A stretch of DNA of 46,001 nt from DASUFE01 sp036274675 (GTDB lineage: Bacteria; Pseudomonadota; Gammaproteobacteria; HTCC5015): the NCBI GenBank assembly GCA_036274675.1, contig DASUFE010000063.1, positions 1-46,001 of the forward strand, given 5' to 3'. The position numbers and the translations under genes were made by a program. Positions 15,483 through 23,325 of this stretch are shown here, piece after piece. The notes beneath the pieces are model-generated. The model did no database searches. It had not been told where the DNA came from and saw nothing but the letters and a program-made list of their open reading frames with translations. The first letter of the stretch is position 1, and each line of letters starts with the position of its first letter.

Positions 15483-17717
15483 ATGCCCGCCTCCATCATC
15501 AGCAAGAACTCCGACAAGAAGCGCCTGCGGCTGGTGCTGCTGCTGTTTTTTCTCGCACTCGCCATACCCACCCTGTTCCTGGTCCGGCAGGCTTACAGCC
15601 AGTTGAAATGGGAAGCCTTCCACCAGCATCGTTTGCTGGCGGAAGAACTGGCGGCGCGTATCGACCGGCGATTGAATGAACTGGTCCAGGCCGAGGAAGC
15701 CCGCGCTTTCACCGATTACACCTTCCTGGTCGTCGCGGGCGATCCTGCCGCCAATTTCCTGCAGCGTTCGCCGCTGTCGGCCTATCCGCCCGCCGCCGAC
15801 ATACCGGGCCTGGTGGGCTATTTCCAGATCGACGACAAGGACGTCTTCAGCTCGCCCTTGCTGCCGCTCTCCGATGCGCAGGTTCCCGCCTATGGTATCG
15901 ACGCGCAACAACTGGCGGCGCGCAGATCCTTGCAGGGACATATCAGGCAGATACTGAGTGAGAACCATCTGGTGCAAAGCAAGAAGCCACTCCAGGCACC
16001 GGCTGCGGCAGCGCTGCAGGAGGAGATGGCGCGCACGCGGGAAGCGGAAGCGAAAGCACTGGAACGGCAGGCTGAATTCACTTCCAAAAAAGACCTGGCC
16101 TCCGCTGCCGTGGCCCGGCGTGACGACAATGCCGCAGAAGAAGACCGGCAGCAGCCGTACGCCGGCCTGTCCTCTCCGGCCCCGGCCGCGCCCTCGGCGG
16201 AAGCTCCGGCATCGGCACGGGAAGAATCTTATTCCAATGTCGGCGGAGCCGTGCAGACCACCGATGAAGCCGCCGCCGAATCGCCTTCGCAAGCCGCTTT
16301 CGACCGCCTGAGCGTCGCGGAATCCAAACAGTCGGCACGCAGCAGCGCCAGGAACTCTTCCGATCTGAGAGTCGAGGATCTGAAGCTGAATGACGACTAC
16401 GAACAGAAAGCGAAGACCGCCCCGCAGTCCCTGTCGAAAAACGGTCTCGAGCTTCCGCAACGCGCCGCCCGCAAGGAACGCAGTGTCCTGCCCGAACCCT
16501 TGAATGCGAAAGCGGAAGCCATCGGAGCACTCCAATCGCGGAACAATGCCGAAGTCAAAATCAATATCTTCGAAAGCGAACTCGACCCTTTCGAAATCAG
16601 CCTGCTGGACAGCGGCCACTTCATACTGTTTCGCAAGGTCTGGCGCAACGATCACCGATACATACAGGGAGCCTTGATTGAACAAAAGCCCTTCATAAGC
16701 GGCGTCATTGAAACACTGTTCCGGGAAACGGCTTTATCGCAAGCCACCAACCTGGCCGTGGGTTATGGCGGCGAGGTGACAAATTTCTTTGCGGGAGCCA
16801 ATCTGCGAAGTTACTCCGAATTCGGGGATACCCTGCTCTACCGCACGCATCTATCGGCGCCCTTTACCGGCCTGGAACTGATCTTCAGCATCAACCACCT
16901 GCCGACCGGCCCGGGCGGCAGAGTGGTCGGCTGGGTGGCGTGCATTATTATGCTGGTGCTGTGCGGCGGCAGCTGGCTGATGTACCGGCTCGGGCTGCGC
17001 CAGATCTCGCTGGTAAACCAGCAGCAGGACTTTGTATCCGCCGTGAGCCATGAACTGAAAACGCCGCTCACCTCCATCCGTATGTACGGCGAGATGCTCA
17101 AGCAAGGCTGGGTCGACGAGAATAAACGGAAAACCTATTATGATTTCATCTTCGACGAGAGTGAACGGCTGACGCGGCTGATCAATAACGTGCTGCAGCT
17201 GGCGCGCCTGACGCGCAACGATTTCGAGATCAACTCCAGAACCGTCAGCATCGGCGAACTGCTCGACACGGTCCGTTCGAAGATAGCCAGCCAGATCGAA
17301 CGCGCCGGTTTCAGCCTGAACATAAACGCCGATGACAGTGCGCGTGCCGCCGCGGTCGAGATCGACGTCGATATCTTCACCCAGATCCTCATCAATCTGG
17401 TCGACAATGCGCTCAAGTTCTCGGCCCGGGCGGAAACCAGGACGATCGATATCGGCGTCCGGCTGCAAAGCGACGGCACCGCGCTGATCTCGGTCCGTGA
17501 CTACGGCCCCGGCATTCCCCGCAACCAGATGACCAGGATTTTCCGGCTGTTCTACCGTTCAGGGAGCGAATTGACCCGTGAAACCGCCGGCACCGGCATA
17601 GGCCTGGCCCTGGTGCGCCAACTGACCCTGGCTATGCGCGGCCAGGTGGATGTGCTCAACCGCGAGCCCGGCGCCGAATTCCGCCTCGTCTTCCCCATCG
17701 CCGGTTCTCCACGTTAA
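15483..17717 (+). CDS. Membrane histidine kinase with a large atypical periplasmic sensor region
   Basis: This is a 744-residue kinase. One membrane helix lies at about 15-35 (LRLVLLLFFLALAIPTLFLV) and a second at about 477-497 (VVGWVACIIMLVLCGGSWLMY). Between them is an extracytoplasmic region of about 440 residues. Its middle (about 170-340) is low-complexity, rich in Ala, Ser, Glu and Lys; the flanks look folded. HisKA has His523 (SAVSHELKTPLTS). The ATPase domain has the N-box ILINLVDNALKFS, DYGPGIP and GTGIGLAL. It is the partner of the 14780 regulator. The stimulus is unknown; an envelope signal is likely from the PspA-like operon opposite. A sensor this large is unusual for an OmpR-class kinase. 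Confidence 0.93.
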   Translation: MPASIISKNSDKKRLRLVLLLFFLALAIPTLFLVRQAYSQLKWEAFHQHRLLAEELAARIDRRLNELVQAEEARAFTDYTFLVVAGDPAANFLQRSPLSAYPPAADIPGLVGYFQIDDKDVFSSPLLPLSDAQVPAYGIDAQQLAARRSLQGHIRQILSENHLVQSKKPLQAPAAAALQEEMARTREAEAKALERQAEFTSKKDLASAAVARRDDNAAEEDRQQPYAGLSSPAPAAPSAEAPASAREESYSNVGGAVQTTDEAAAESPSQAAFDRLSVAESKQSARSSARNSSDLRVEDLKLNDDYEQKAKTAPQSLSKNGLELPQRAARKERSVLPEPLNAKAEAIGALQSRNNAEVKINIFESELDPFEISLLDSGHFILFRKVWRNDHRYIQGALIEQKPFISGVIETLFRETALSQATNLAVGYGGEVTNFFAGANLRSYSEFGDTLLYRTHLSAPFTGLELIFSINHLPTGPGGRVVGWVACIIMLVLCGGSWLMYRLGLRQISLVNQQQDFVSAVSHELKTPLTSIRMYGEMLKQGWVDENKRKTYYDFIFDESERLTRLINNVLQLARLTRNDFEINSRTVSIGELLDTVRSKIASQIERAGFSLNINADDSARAAAVEIDVDIFTQILINLVDNALKFSARAETRTIDIGVRLQSDGTALISVRDYGPGIPRNQMTRIFRLFYRSGSELTRETAGTGIGLALVRQLTLAMRGQVDVLNREPGAEFRLVFPIAGSPR

Positions 17718-17732
17718 AGGAATTTGATTTGC

Positions 17733-17746
17733 CGGATGCGCATCCG
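17733..17746. other. 14-bp perfect palindrome after the histidine kinase
   Basis: CGGATGCGCATCCG (17733-17746) lies 16 bases after the kinase stop. It may be a weak termination or protein-binding element. No other feature was found between 17718 and 17885. Confidence 0.35.
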
Positions 17747-17871
17747 CGCCGGGATGCGTTGACATTTCAAAGGCTCAAATGTTTGAAAATGCAGCGAAAA
17801 GCAAAAGGGCCGGGGTCGGTTTTGGCGTCTGCTTGCGCCCTGAGAATTCAAGAATCGATTATTCGGAGCCC

Positions 17872-17910
17872 CCTGAAAAAGAAAAGGCAGGCTCCGTTAT
17901 GGAGCCTGCC
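17872..17910 (-). terminator. Terminator downstream of the large GH9 cellulase
   Basis: GGCAGGCTCC (17886-17895) pairs with GGAGCCTGCC (17901-17910) around GTTAT. On the minus strand it is followed by TTTTCTTTTT, and it lies 46 bases beyond the cellulase stop. Confidence 0.85.
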
Positions 17911-17956
17911 TCTGAGAGCTTTTCCCGGACGGGATCAACCCGCCCAGGGTCTGCAA

Positions 17957-20881
17957 TCAATGTTGTTTCTTGTGGCCTTTACCATGACCGATCGCATGAC
18001 CAAGCCCATGATGCCCGTGGTGCCCATGGTTATGGTGGTCGTGACCGTCGTGGCCGGGGCCGTGGCCATTGCCATGACCGGGGCCGTGATGCGGCTTGCA
18101 GTTATCATGATCATCCGCTGCATTCGCATATTCATCCAGGTAAGCGGCCACCCAGGCGAAGGGCGCGTTCCAGTTGATCGTGATTTCGTTGACCGACCAG
18201 GCGTCGATGCTGTCGATGAAGCAACGCTCCGGCGCGCAACCCTGCAGCAGCGCCTGCGAGACCGGATCCTCGATACCGCTGTTCGGACCGCCCGACATCG
18301 CGCCCGGGGGTGCGAGCGGGAAGGCCGAGTTCAGGGCGCCGGCCCAGAAACGGTGGTGCGGGAACTGCTCGGCGCGCGTGCCGTAACCGGTCACGTAGGA
18401 GTGACCCATCGGGTTGCGGCCGAAGAGATAGTCGACGCCTTCCACCATCGCCTTGGCATATTTGTCCTCGCAGCTGAAGTCATGTGCGAGGCCGAGCACG
18501 ATCAGGTTGTTGGTGACATTGGAGTTGGAACCCCAGGGATAACGCTCCGGCGAGATGGGCGTCGCATAACCTTCGCTGGCCACCGAGGCGGCGTATTTAT
18601 CGGCCGCCTGCAGCACGGCCGCGCGGGCCTGCTTCACCCACTGGCTGTTGCCGCCGATGACGGGCCAGTTGTCGCCGACCGTCACCATCGACAGCACGCC
18701 CAGCGCGTTGGTCCGCTGCCAGCTCATCAGACTGATGTCGTCGAGCGGCACCGTCAGGTGCAGCGGCGAAGTGCGCATGTCTTTCGCGTAATTCGGCAGG
18801 CCGGTGGCCAGATACAGCTCGGTGGCGGCCCAGTAAAACTCGTCCGACACCACGGCGTCATCATAGGTACCGCCGCCGTCGCTGGTCGTGGACGCCAGCA
18901 GGATCGGGTTGGTCTTGGCCGCGTTGTAGGCGCGCATCGCGCGCGCCAGACACTCGAGCGCGAACTCGCGATCGATCTTGTTGTACACGCGGAAGCACTG
19001 CGCGCCGACCGCCGCGAAGTTCAGGGTTGCGGCCGTTGACGCCGGATGTATGTATCGCGGCTGCGGATCCGCCCAGGGAGCGGTGGGCAGGCCCGTCCAG
19101 TGCAGATCGTGCATCTTGTGGTAGACCATGCCGGCATAGGGCTGGCCGCTGGGCACCTGCATCTTGAAGAACCACTCGATTTCCCAGCGCGCCTCGTCCA
19201 GCAGGTCGCTGACGCCGTTTCTGCCTTCTTCAAGGGGCAACTGCATGGTGCCGTCCGCGAAACTGTCCAGGTTCTCGCCCAGATACTTGGAGCGTTCGTA
19301 CTGGTTCAGCAGGGTCCATACCGAGATACCGCCGTTGACCACATACTTGCCGTGGTCGCCCGCGTCGTACCAGCCGCCACTGACGTCGAGCGTCGTGCAG
19401 CCTTCACTGCCGCTCAGGCAGGCCAGTGTCTGCACCGCCGTATCGCCGACATGGCCGGCCGGGCGCGCCCAGGTGTCGCCAACGACGTCGGCCAGGATCG
19501 GGGTGCCGCTGCGGTTGTGGTAGAAATAAGCCAGCGCGTCGTACTTCACTTCCGAATAAATATCGGAACCGATCGCGAAGGGCTCGCTGGTGAAGGAATC
19601 GGCGCCTTCGACGACCACGAGGGTGTAGCCCTCGCCTTCGCTGGTGACGCCGCTGAAGTCGATGGTATGCACCCAATCGCCGGAAGCGGCATCAATGTGC
19701 GCGCTGTGCGGAGCGGTCATGCCGCTGGTGACGACCACGTCGCCCTGCATCAGGTGCCAGATGCGGCCCGTCGCCGTGTCCGCGCCTTCAGGCAGCGCAT
19801 AGGACGCGTGCTTGGCCGCGAGCGGCAGATAGCCCACCTGGTTGACGTGCACCGGCGGCGGGGGAATTTCAGGCTCTTCTTCGGAACCTTCCGGATCGAT
19901 CAGCTGGAGATTGTCCAGGCAGACCGTGGTGCCGGCCGGCACGCGGCCGTTACCGAGCAGGAAACGGAACTTGCCGTTCTCCGCGTCGGCGCCGGCGGTG
20001 AAGTCGGCGCTGAGATGCTGCGGCGCGCCGCTCAAAGGCGCATTCACACCGAAGTCCGAACCGAATATCCACACAAAGCCGACGGACTCATCGACACCGG
20101 CGACTTGCAGATTAACAGGGTTGCTCGACCACACATCGGCGTCGAATTTATAGCTGCGACCCGCGGTGTAGCCGATATTGTTTTCACGATACTGCAGGCT
20201 CCATTCGTTGTTGCCGGGATTGTCGACGTTGATGCAGAAGCGTCCGGCATCGAAATTGGTCGTGCCCGAGGAACCGTCGTAGAATCCGACTTCGGCCGGA
20301 GGCAGCAGCGTGCCATTGTCGAAAGTGCTGTTGGCGAGCAGGTTCGCGCCGGGCGCGATAACTTCCACGTCATCAATACAGACCGTTTCGTTCAACGGAA
20401 TTCTTGGATTGCCCATCACAAAGCGGAAGTTGCCGTCGTTGGTGCCCGCGCCCGCCGTAAAGGCGAACTCGAACTCCTGGGCAGGGCCTGCAAGCGGCGC
20501 GTCGACGGTGAAATCCGTGCCGAAGATCCAGACGAAACCGGCGGTCTCGTCGGCGGCGCTCACCTGAAGATTGGAGGCGGCGCTGGACCATGCCTTAAAG
20601 CGCACCGCGTAAGGCGCGCCCGCGATAAACGGCCGGTGCAACTGGCGCAACTGGACGGCCCAGTCCGCGCTGTCGAGCGCCGTGATCGTGGTGCAAAAGC
20701 GCCCCTGGCCGTCGACACCGGTTATACCGCTGCCGCCGGTCCAGAAACCCGGAGCTTCCCAGGGGAAATATCCGCCTTCGAATTTGCCGTTCTCGATTAT
20801 GTTCACGGCGTGGGCGCTGATCTGCAACATAAGCAGACCGGCAAACAGGCCAATCCTGGCCAGCCATGTGGTGGAACGCAT
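17957..20881 (-). CDS. Secreted GH9 cellulase with two CBM4/9-like modules and a His-rich tail
   Basis: This is a 974-residue secreted endoglucanase. I chose ATG 20881 (MRSTTWLARIGLF) because GAGG lies eight bases upstream and a signal peptide ending ISAHA follows. Two CBM4/9-type modules (about 27-160, NIIENGKFEGG; about 170-310, NLLANSTFDNG) should bind beta-glucan. A GH9 Ig-like domain (about 325-420, VHVNQVGYLP) precedes the catalytic domain. That has both Asp residues in GGWYDAGDHGKY (about 505) and Glu899 in NEITINWNAPF. The last 52 residues contain 18 His in a Gly/Asp-rich sequence (KPHHGPGHGNG, HHNHGHHGHHG), which I do not know from GH9 enzymes. It is divergent from the symporter/phosphorylase operon across a shared operator-like region. 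Confidence 0.93.
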   Translation of the reverse strand: MRSTTWLARIGLFAGLLMLQISAHAVNIIENGKFEGGYFPWEAPGFWTGGSGITGVDGQGRFCTTITALDSADWAVQLRQLHRPFIAGAPYAVRFKAWSSAASNLQVSAADETAGFVWIFGTDFTVDAPLAGPAQEFEFAFTAGAGTNDGNFRFVMGNPRIPLNETVCIDDVEVIAPGANLLANSTFDNGTLLPPAEVGFYDGSSGTTNFDAGRFCINVDNPGNNEWSLQYRENNIGYTAGRSYKFDADVWSSNPVNLQVAGVDESVGFVWIFGSDFGVNAPLSGAPQHLSADFTAGADAENGKFRFLLGNGRVPAGTTVCLDNLQLIDPEGSEEEPEIPPPPVHVNQVGYLPLAAKHASYALPEGADTATGRIWHLMQGDVVVTSGMTAPHSAHIDAASGDWVHTIDFSGVTSEGEGYTLVVVEGADSFTSEPFAIGSDIYSEVKYDALAYFYHNRSGTPILADVVGDTWARPAGHVGDTAVQTLACLSGSEGCTTLDVSGGWYDAGDHGKYVVNGGISVWTLLNQYERSKYLGENLDSFADGTMQLPLEEGRNGVSDLLDEARWEIEWFFKMQVPSGQPYAGMVYHKMHDLHWTGLPTAPWADPQPRYIHPASTAATLNFAAVGAQCFRVYNKIDREFALECLARAMRAYNAAKTNPILLASTTSDGGGTYDDAVVSDEFYWAATELYLATGLPNYAKDMRTSPLHLTVPLDDISLMSWQRTNALGVLSMVTVGDNWPVIGGNSQWVKQARAAVLQAADKYAASVASEGYATPISPERYPWGSNSNVTNNLIVLGLAHDFSCEDKYAKAMVEGVDYLFGRNPMGHSYVTGYGTRAEQFPHHRFWAGALNSAFPLAPPGAMSGGPNSGIEDPVSQALLQGCAPERCFIDSIDAWSVNEITINWNAPFAWVAAYLDEYANAADDHDNCKPHHGPGHGNGHGPGHDGHDHHNHGHHGHHGLGHAIGHGKGHKKQH

Positions 20882-21393
20882 AGCATCTACCTCTGTAGTG
20901 TTAGGAATGGAAATTTTGATGAAAAACATTCTAGCGACGGCCCCCCCAAAAAACGTCCGGTTTGTATGGTTTTATTCCGGATTTGTAACAGGACTTTAAA
21001 CACGAAAGTCCGGCTTTGTAACAATTAAGCCGGAGCCATCGAAAGAATGTCCGGATTTGAAGCATTTAATCCGGATTTCCAATGGGCGCAATGGAATTGC
21101 TGCAGCTTATGCTGCAATTTCGTGCGTTGTCTCCTGGACACTATGCAAACCGCTCCCAAAGTTGCGGCGCCGGTTATCGCCCATCCGCATTTAGCGCGCC
21201 TCAATATATGGCGGTGCGCGTGGCACGACGAGCACCGGGTTTTAACCGGCTGATTTTCCAAATAATCTCGATTGCGGCGCCGCCCGTGCGGATCGCGCCG
21301 CGAGCCGGCATGGCGTTTACTTTTCGGAAGCAATCCACTAATGTTGGCGCAAATACGGGGGGCGGAGCCTTAATCAGGCAATCTGATTAACGA
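20882..21393. promoter_or_regulatory. 512-bp divergent control region with five TCCGG-TTTG motifs
   Basis: Five copies of a direct motif close to TCCGGNTTTGTAACA occur. They are TCCGGTTTGTATGG (20956), TCCGGATTTGTAACA (20976), TCCGGCTTTGTAACA (21009), TCCGGATTTGAAGCA (21050) and TCCGGATTTCCAAT (21070). The TCCGGA core is palindromic in three copies. Spacings of about 20, 33, 41 and 20 bases suggest multiple regulator sites. The inverted repeat TGCAGC-TTAT-GCTGCA lies at 21101-21116. The region separates the GH9 cellulase from the symporter operon and has no gene. An AGTCCGGCTTT match also occurs at 45578. Confidence 0.65.
21370..21390 (+). promoter_or_regulatory. Inverted repeat over the symporter ribosome-binding site
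   Basis: TTAATCAG (21370-21377) and CTGATTAA (21383-21390) are perfect 8-base arms around GCAAT, ending three bases before the symporter ATG (21394). The only Shine-Dalgarno-like bases (ATCAGG) lie inside the left arm. The element could be an operator or a hairpin limiting translation. Confidence 0.5.
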
Positions 21394-23325
21394 ATGCAAT
21401 TAACCGGCATCGATCTCGGTATTATCGTCCTCTACTTTTTGTCCACCGCCATCATAGGACTGTTACTGCAACGCCGCGCCGCGCGGGACATGGACTCCTA
21501 CTATCTGGGAGGCAGAATCCTGCCCTGGTACATGCTGGGCCTGTCGAACGCCTCGGGCATGTTCGATATTTCCGGCACGATGTGGATGGTCACGCTGCTG
21601 TTCGTATACGGGGTCAAAAGCATCTGGATTCCCTGGCTGTGGCCGGTCTTCAACCAGATATTCCTCATGGTTTTCCTCTCCGTGTGGCTGCGCCGCTCCG
21701 GCGTATTGACCGGCGCGGAATGGATACGCACCCGCTTCGGCGACGGCAGCGGCGGCAAGCTCTCACACCTGGTGATCGTGCTGTTCGCGATCATCAGCGC
21801 GCTGGGCTTCCTCGCCTACGGCTTCATCGGCGTCGGCAAGTTCGTGCGGATCTTCGTCCCCTGGGAAACCGTGTCGCCGTACCTCCCCTTCACGATCGAG
21901 CCCGCGCACGTGCCGCATTTCTACGGTATCGTCGTCACCGCCTGCGCCACCTTCTATGTGATGCTGGGCGGGATGTTGAGCCTGGTCTGGGCCGATGTGC
22001 TGCAATACCTGATCATGACGCTGTCGGCGCTCATCGTCGGCGTCATCGCCATGAATTCCATTTCGCATGAAACGCTGCTTGCCGCCGTGCCCGCGGGCTG
22101 GAGCAGCCCCTTCTTCGGCTGGAATCTCGATCTCGCCTGGGACACGCGCATTCCCGAAGTGATGGCGAAAATCGATTCCGACGGTTATTCCCTGTTCACG
22201 ATTTTCGTCATGCTGATGCTGTTCAAGGGCGTCCTGGTCAGCGCCGCGGGTCCCGCGCCCAATTACGACATGCAGAAGATCCTGGCGACCCGTTCGCCGA
22301 AGGAAGGCGCGCTGATGAGCGGTTTCGTCTCCGTGGTCCTGCTGCCGGTACGCTATTGCCTGATCGCGGGCTTCACCGTGCTGGCGGTCGTCTATTTCAG
22401 GGAACTGGATCTTGCAACCGGCGGCACTGTCGACTTCGAAAATATCCTGCCCTCGGCGATCGGCCGCTTCGCGCCGGCAGGCATCAGGGGCCTCCTGCTC
22501 GCCGGTCTGCTCGCGGCCTTTATCGGCACTTTCGCCGCCACCGTGAACGCGGCCCAGGCCTACATCGCCAACGACATATATAAAAGGTATGTCAACCCGC
22601 AGGCAGGTCCGCGGCGACTCATCCACATCAGCTACCTGGTTTCGGCCGGCATGGTGATCGTCAGCACCGTGATCGGATTCCATATCGACAGCATCAATCG
22701 CATCCTGCAGTGGATTGTGTCCGGTCTTTATGGCGGTTACGCGGCATCGAACCTACTCAAATGGTACTGGTGGCGGTTGAACGGCACGGGCTACTTCTGG
22801 GGCATGCTGACGGGCATCCTGTGCGCCCTCGTCTTCCCGCTGCTGTTCGCGGGCGCCTTCCCGCGGATCGCGCCCGATATCCTGCCGCTCTACCTGTTTC
22901 CGTTGCTGCTGGCCGTGTCGGGCGCCGTCTGCATCGTCGCCAGCCTGGTCAGTCGCCCTGAAGACGAAAACCTGCTCAAGTCCTTTTATAAAACGGTGCG
23001 TCCCTGGGGTTTCTGGGGGCCCATCCATGATAAAGTAGCGGCCGAAACGCCCGGTTTTACGCGGAACCCCCGCTTCGGGCGGGACATGTTCAATGTCCTG
23101 ATCGGCACCGTCGTGCAGACCTGTCTGATGGCGCTGCCCATTTTTATCGTTATCCAGGAAATTTCAGCCGCCATCGCCACACTGCTCATCATCGCGGCGG
23201 GCGGCGCGGTGCTGAAAAAGACCTGGTATGACCAACTCGACAACTGGCCAATGGAAGAGATACAACGTGAAAATGTCACAGAAAAAACCCGTAAAAAAAC
23301 TTCAGAAAAAGACCGCAAAGGCTAA
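21394..23325 (+). CDS. Sodium/solute symporter (SSS family), probably for cellobiose or cellodextrin
   Basis: This is a 643-residue polytopic inner-membrane protein with about 13-14 hydrophobic segments. The SSS start is clear: LGIIVLYFLSTAIIGLLLQRRAARDMDSYYLGGRILPWYMLGLSNASGMFDISGTMW. LLLAGLLAAFIGTFAATVNAAQAYIANDIYKRYV is the SSS signature region. The cytoplasmic tail is highly charged (RENVTEKTRKKTSEKDRKG). Its 3' end overlaps the cellobiose phosphorylase gene by about 59 bases, and the GH9 lipoprotein follows. The family is certain. The substrate (cellobiose or short cellodextrins) is inferred from the operon. The divergent upstream region carries the repeated TCCGG motif. Confidence 0.9.
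   Translation: MQLTGIDLGIIVLYFLSTAIIGLLLQRRAARDMDSYYLGGRILPWYMLGLSNASGMFDISGTMWMVTLLFVYGVKSIWIPWLWPVFNQIFLMVFLSVWLRRSGVLTGAEWIRTRFGDGSGGKLSHLVIVLFAIISALGFLAYGFIGVGKFVRIFVPWETVSPYLPFTIEPAHVPHFYGIVVTACATFYVMLGGMLSLVWADVLQYLIMTLSALIVGVIAMNSISHETLLAAVPAGWSSPFFGWNLDLAWDTRIPEVMAKIDSDGYSLFTIFVMLMLFKGVLVSAAGPAPNYDMQKILATRSPKEGALMSGFVSVVLLPVRYCLIAGFTVLAVVYFRELDLATGGTVDFENILPSAIGRFAPAGIRGLLLAGLLAAFIGTFAATVNAAQAYIANDIYKRYVNPQAGPRRLIHISYLVSAGMVIVSTVIGFHIDSINRILQWIVSGLYGGYAASNLLKWYWWRLNGTGYFWGMLTGILCALVFPLLFAGAFPRIAPDILPLYLFPLLLAVSGAVCIVASLVSRPEDENLLKSFYKTVRPWGFWGPIHDKVAAETPGFTRNPRFGRDMFNVLIGTVVQTCLMALPIFIVIQEISAAIATLLIIAAGGAVLKKTWYDQLDNWPMEEIQRENVTEKTRKKTSEKDRKG

Noticed and set aside
17779..18177. Small gene between the kinase and the GH9 terminator
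   Set aside because: The frame crosses the terminator hairpin and continues antisense to the cellulase tail; no ribosome site or domain is visible.
19046..21028. Long plus-strand open frames opposite the GH9 cellulase (such as 19046-21028)
   Set aside because: They mirror the codon structure of the real minus-strand gene, lack recognisable domains, and vanish outside it. The high GC third positions of the true gene keep the antisense frame open.
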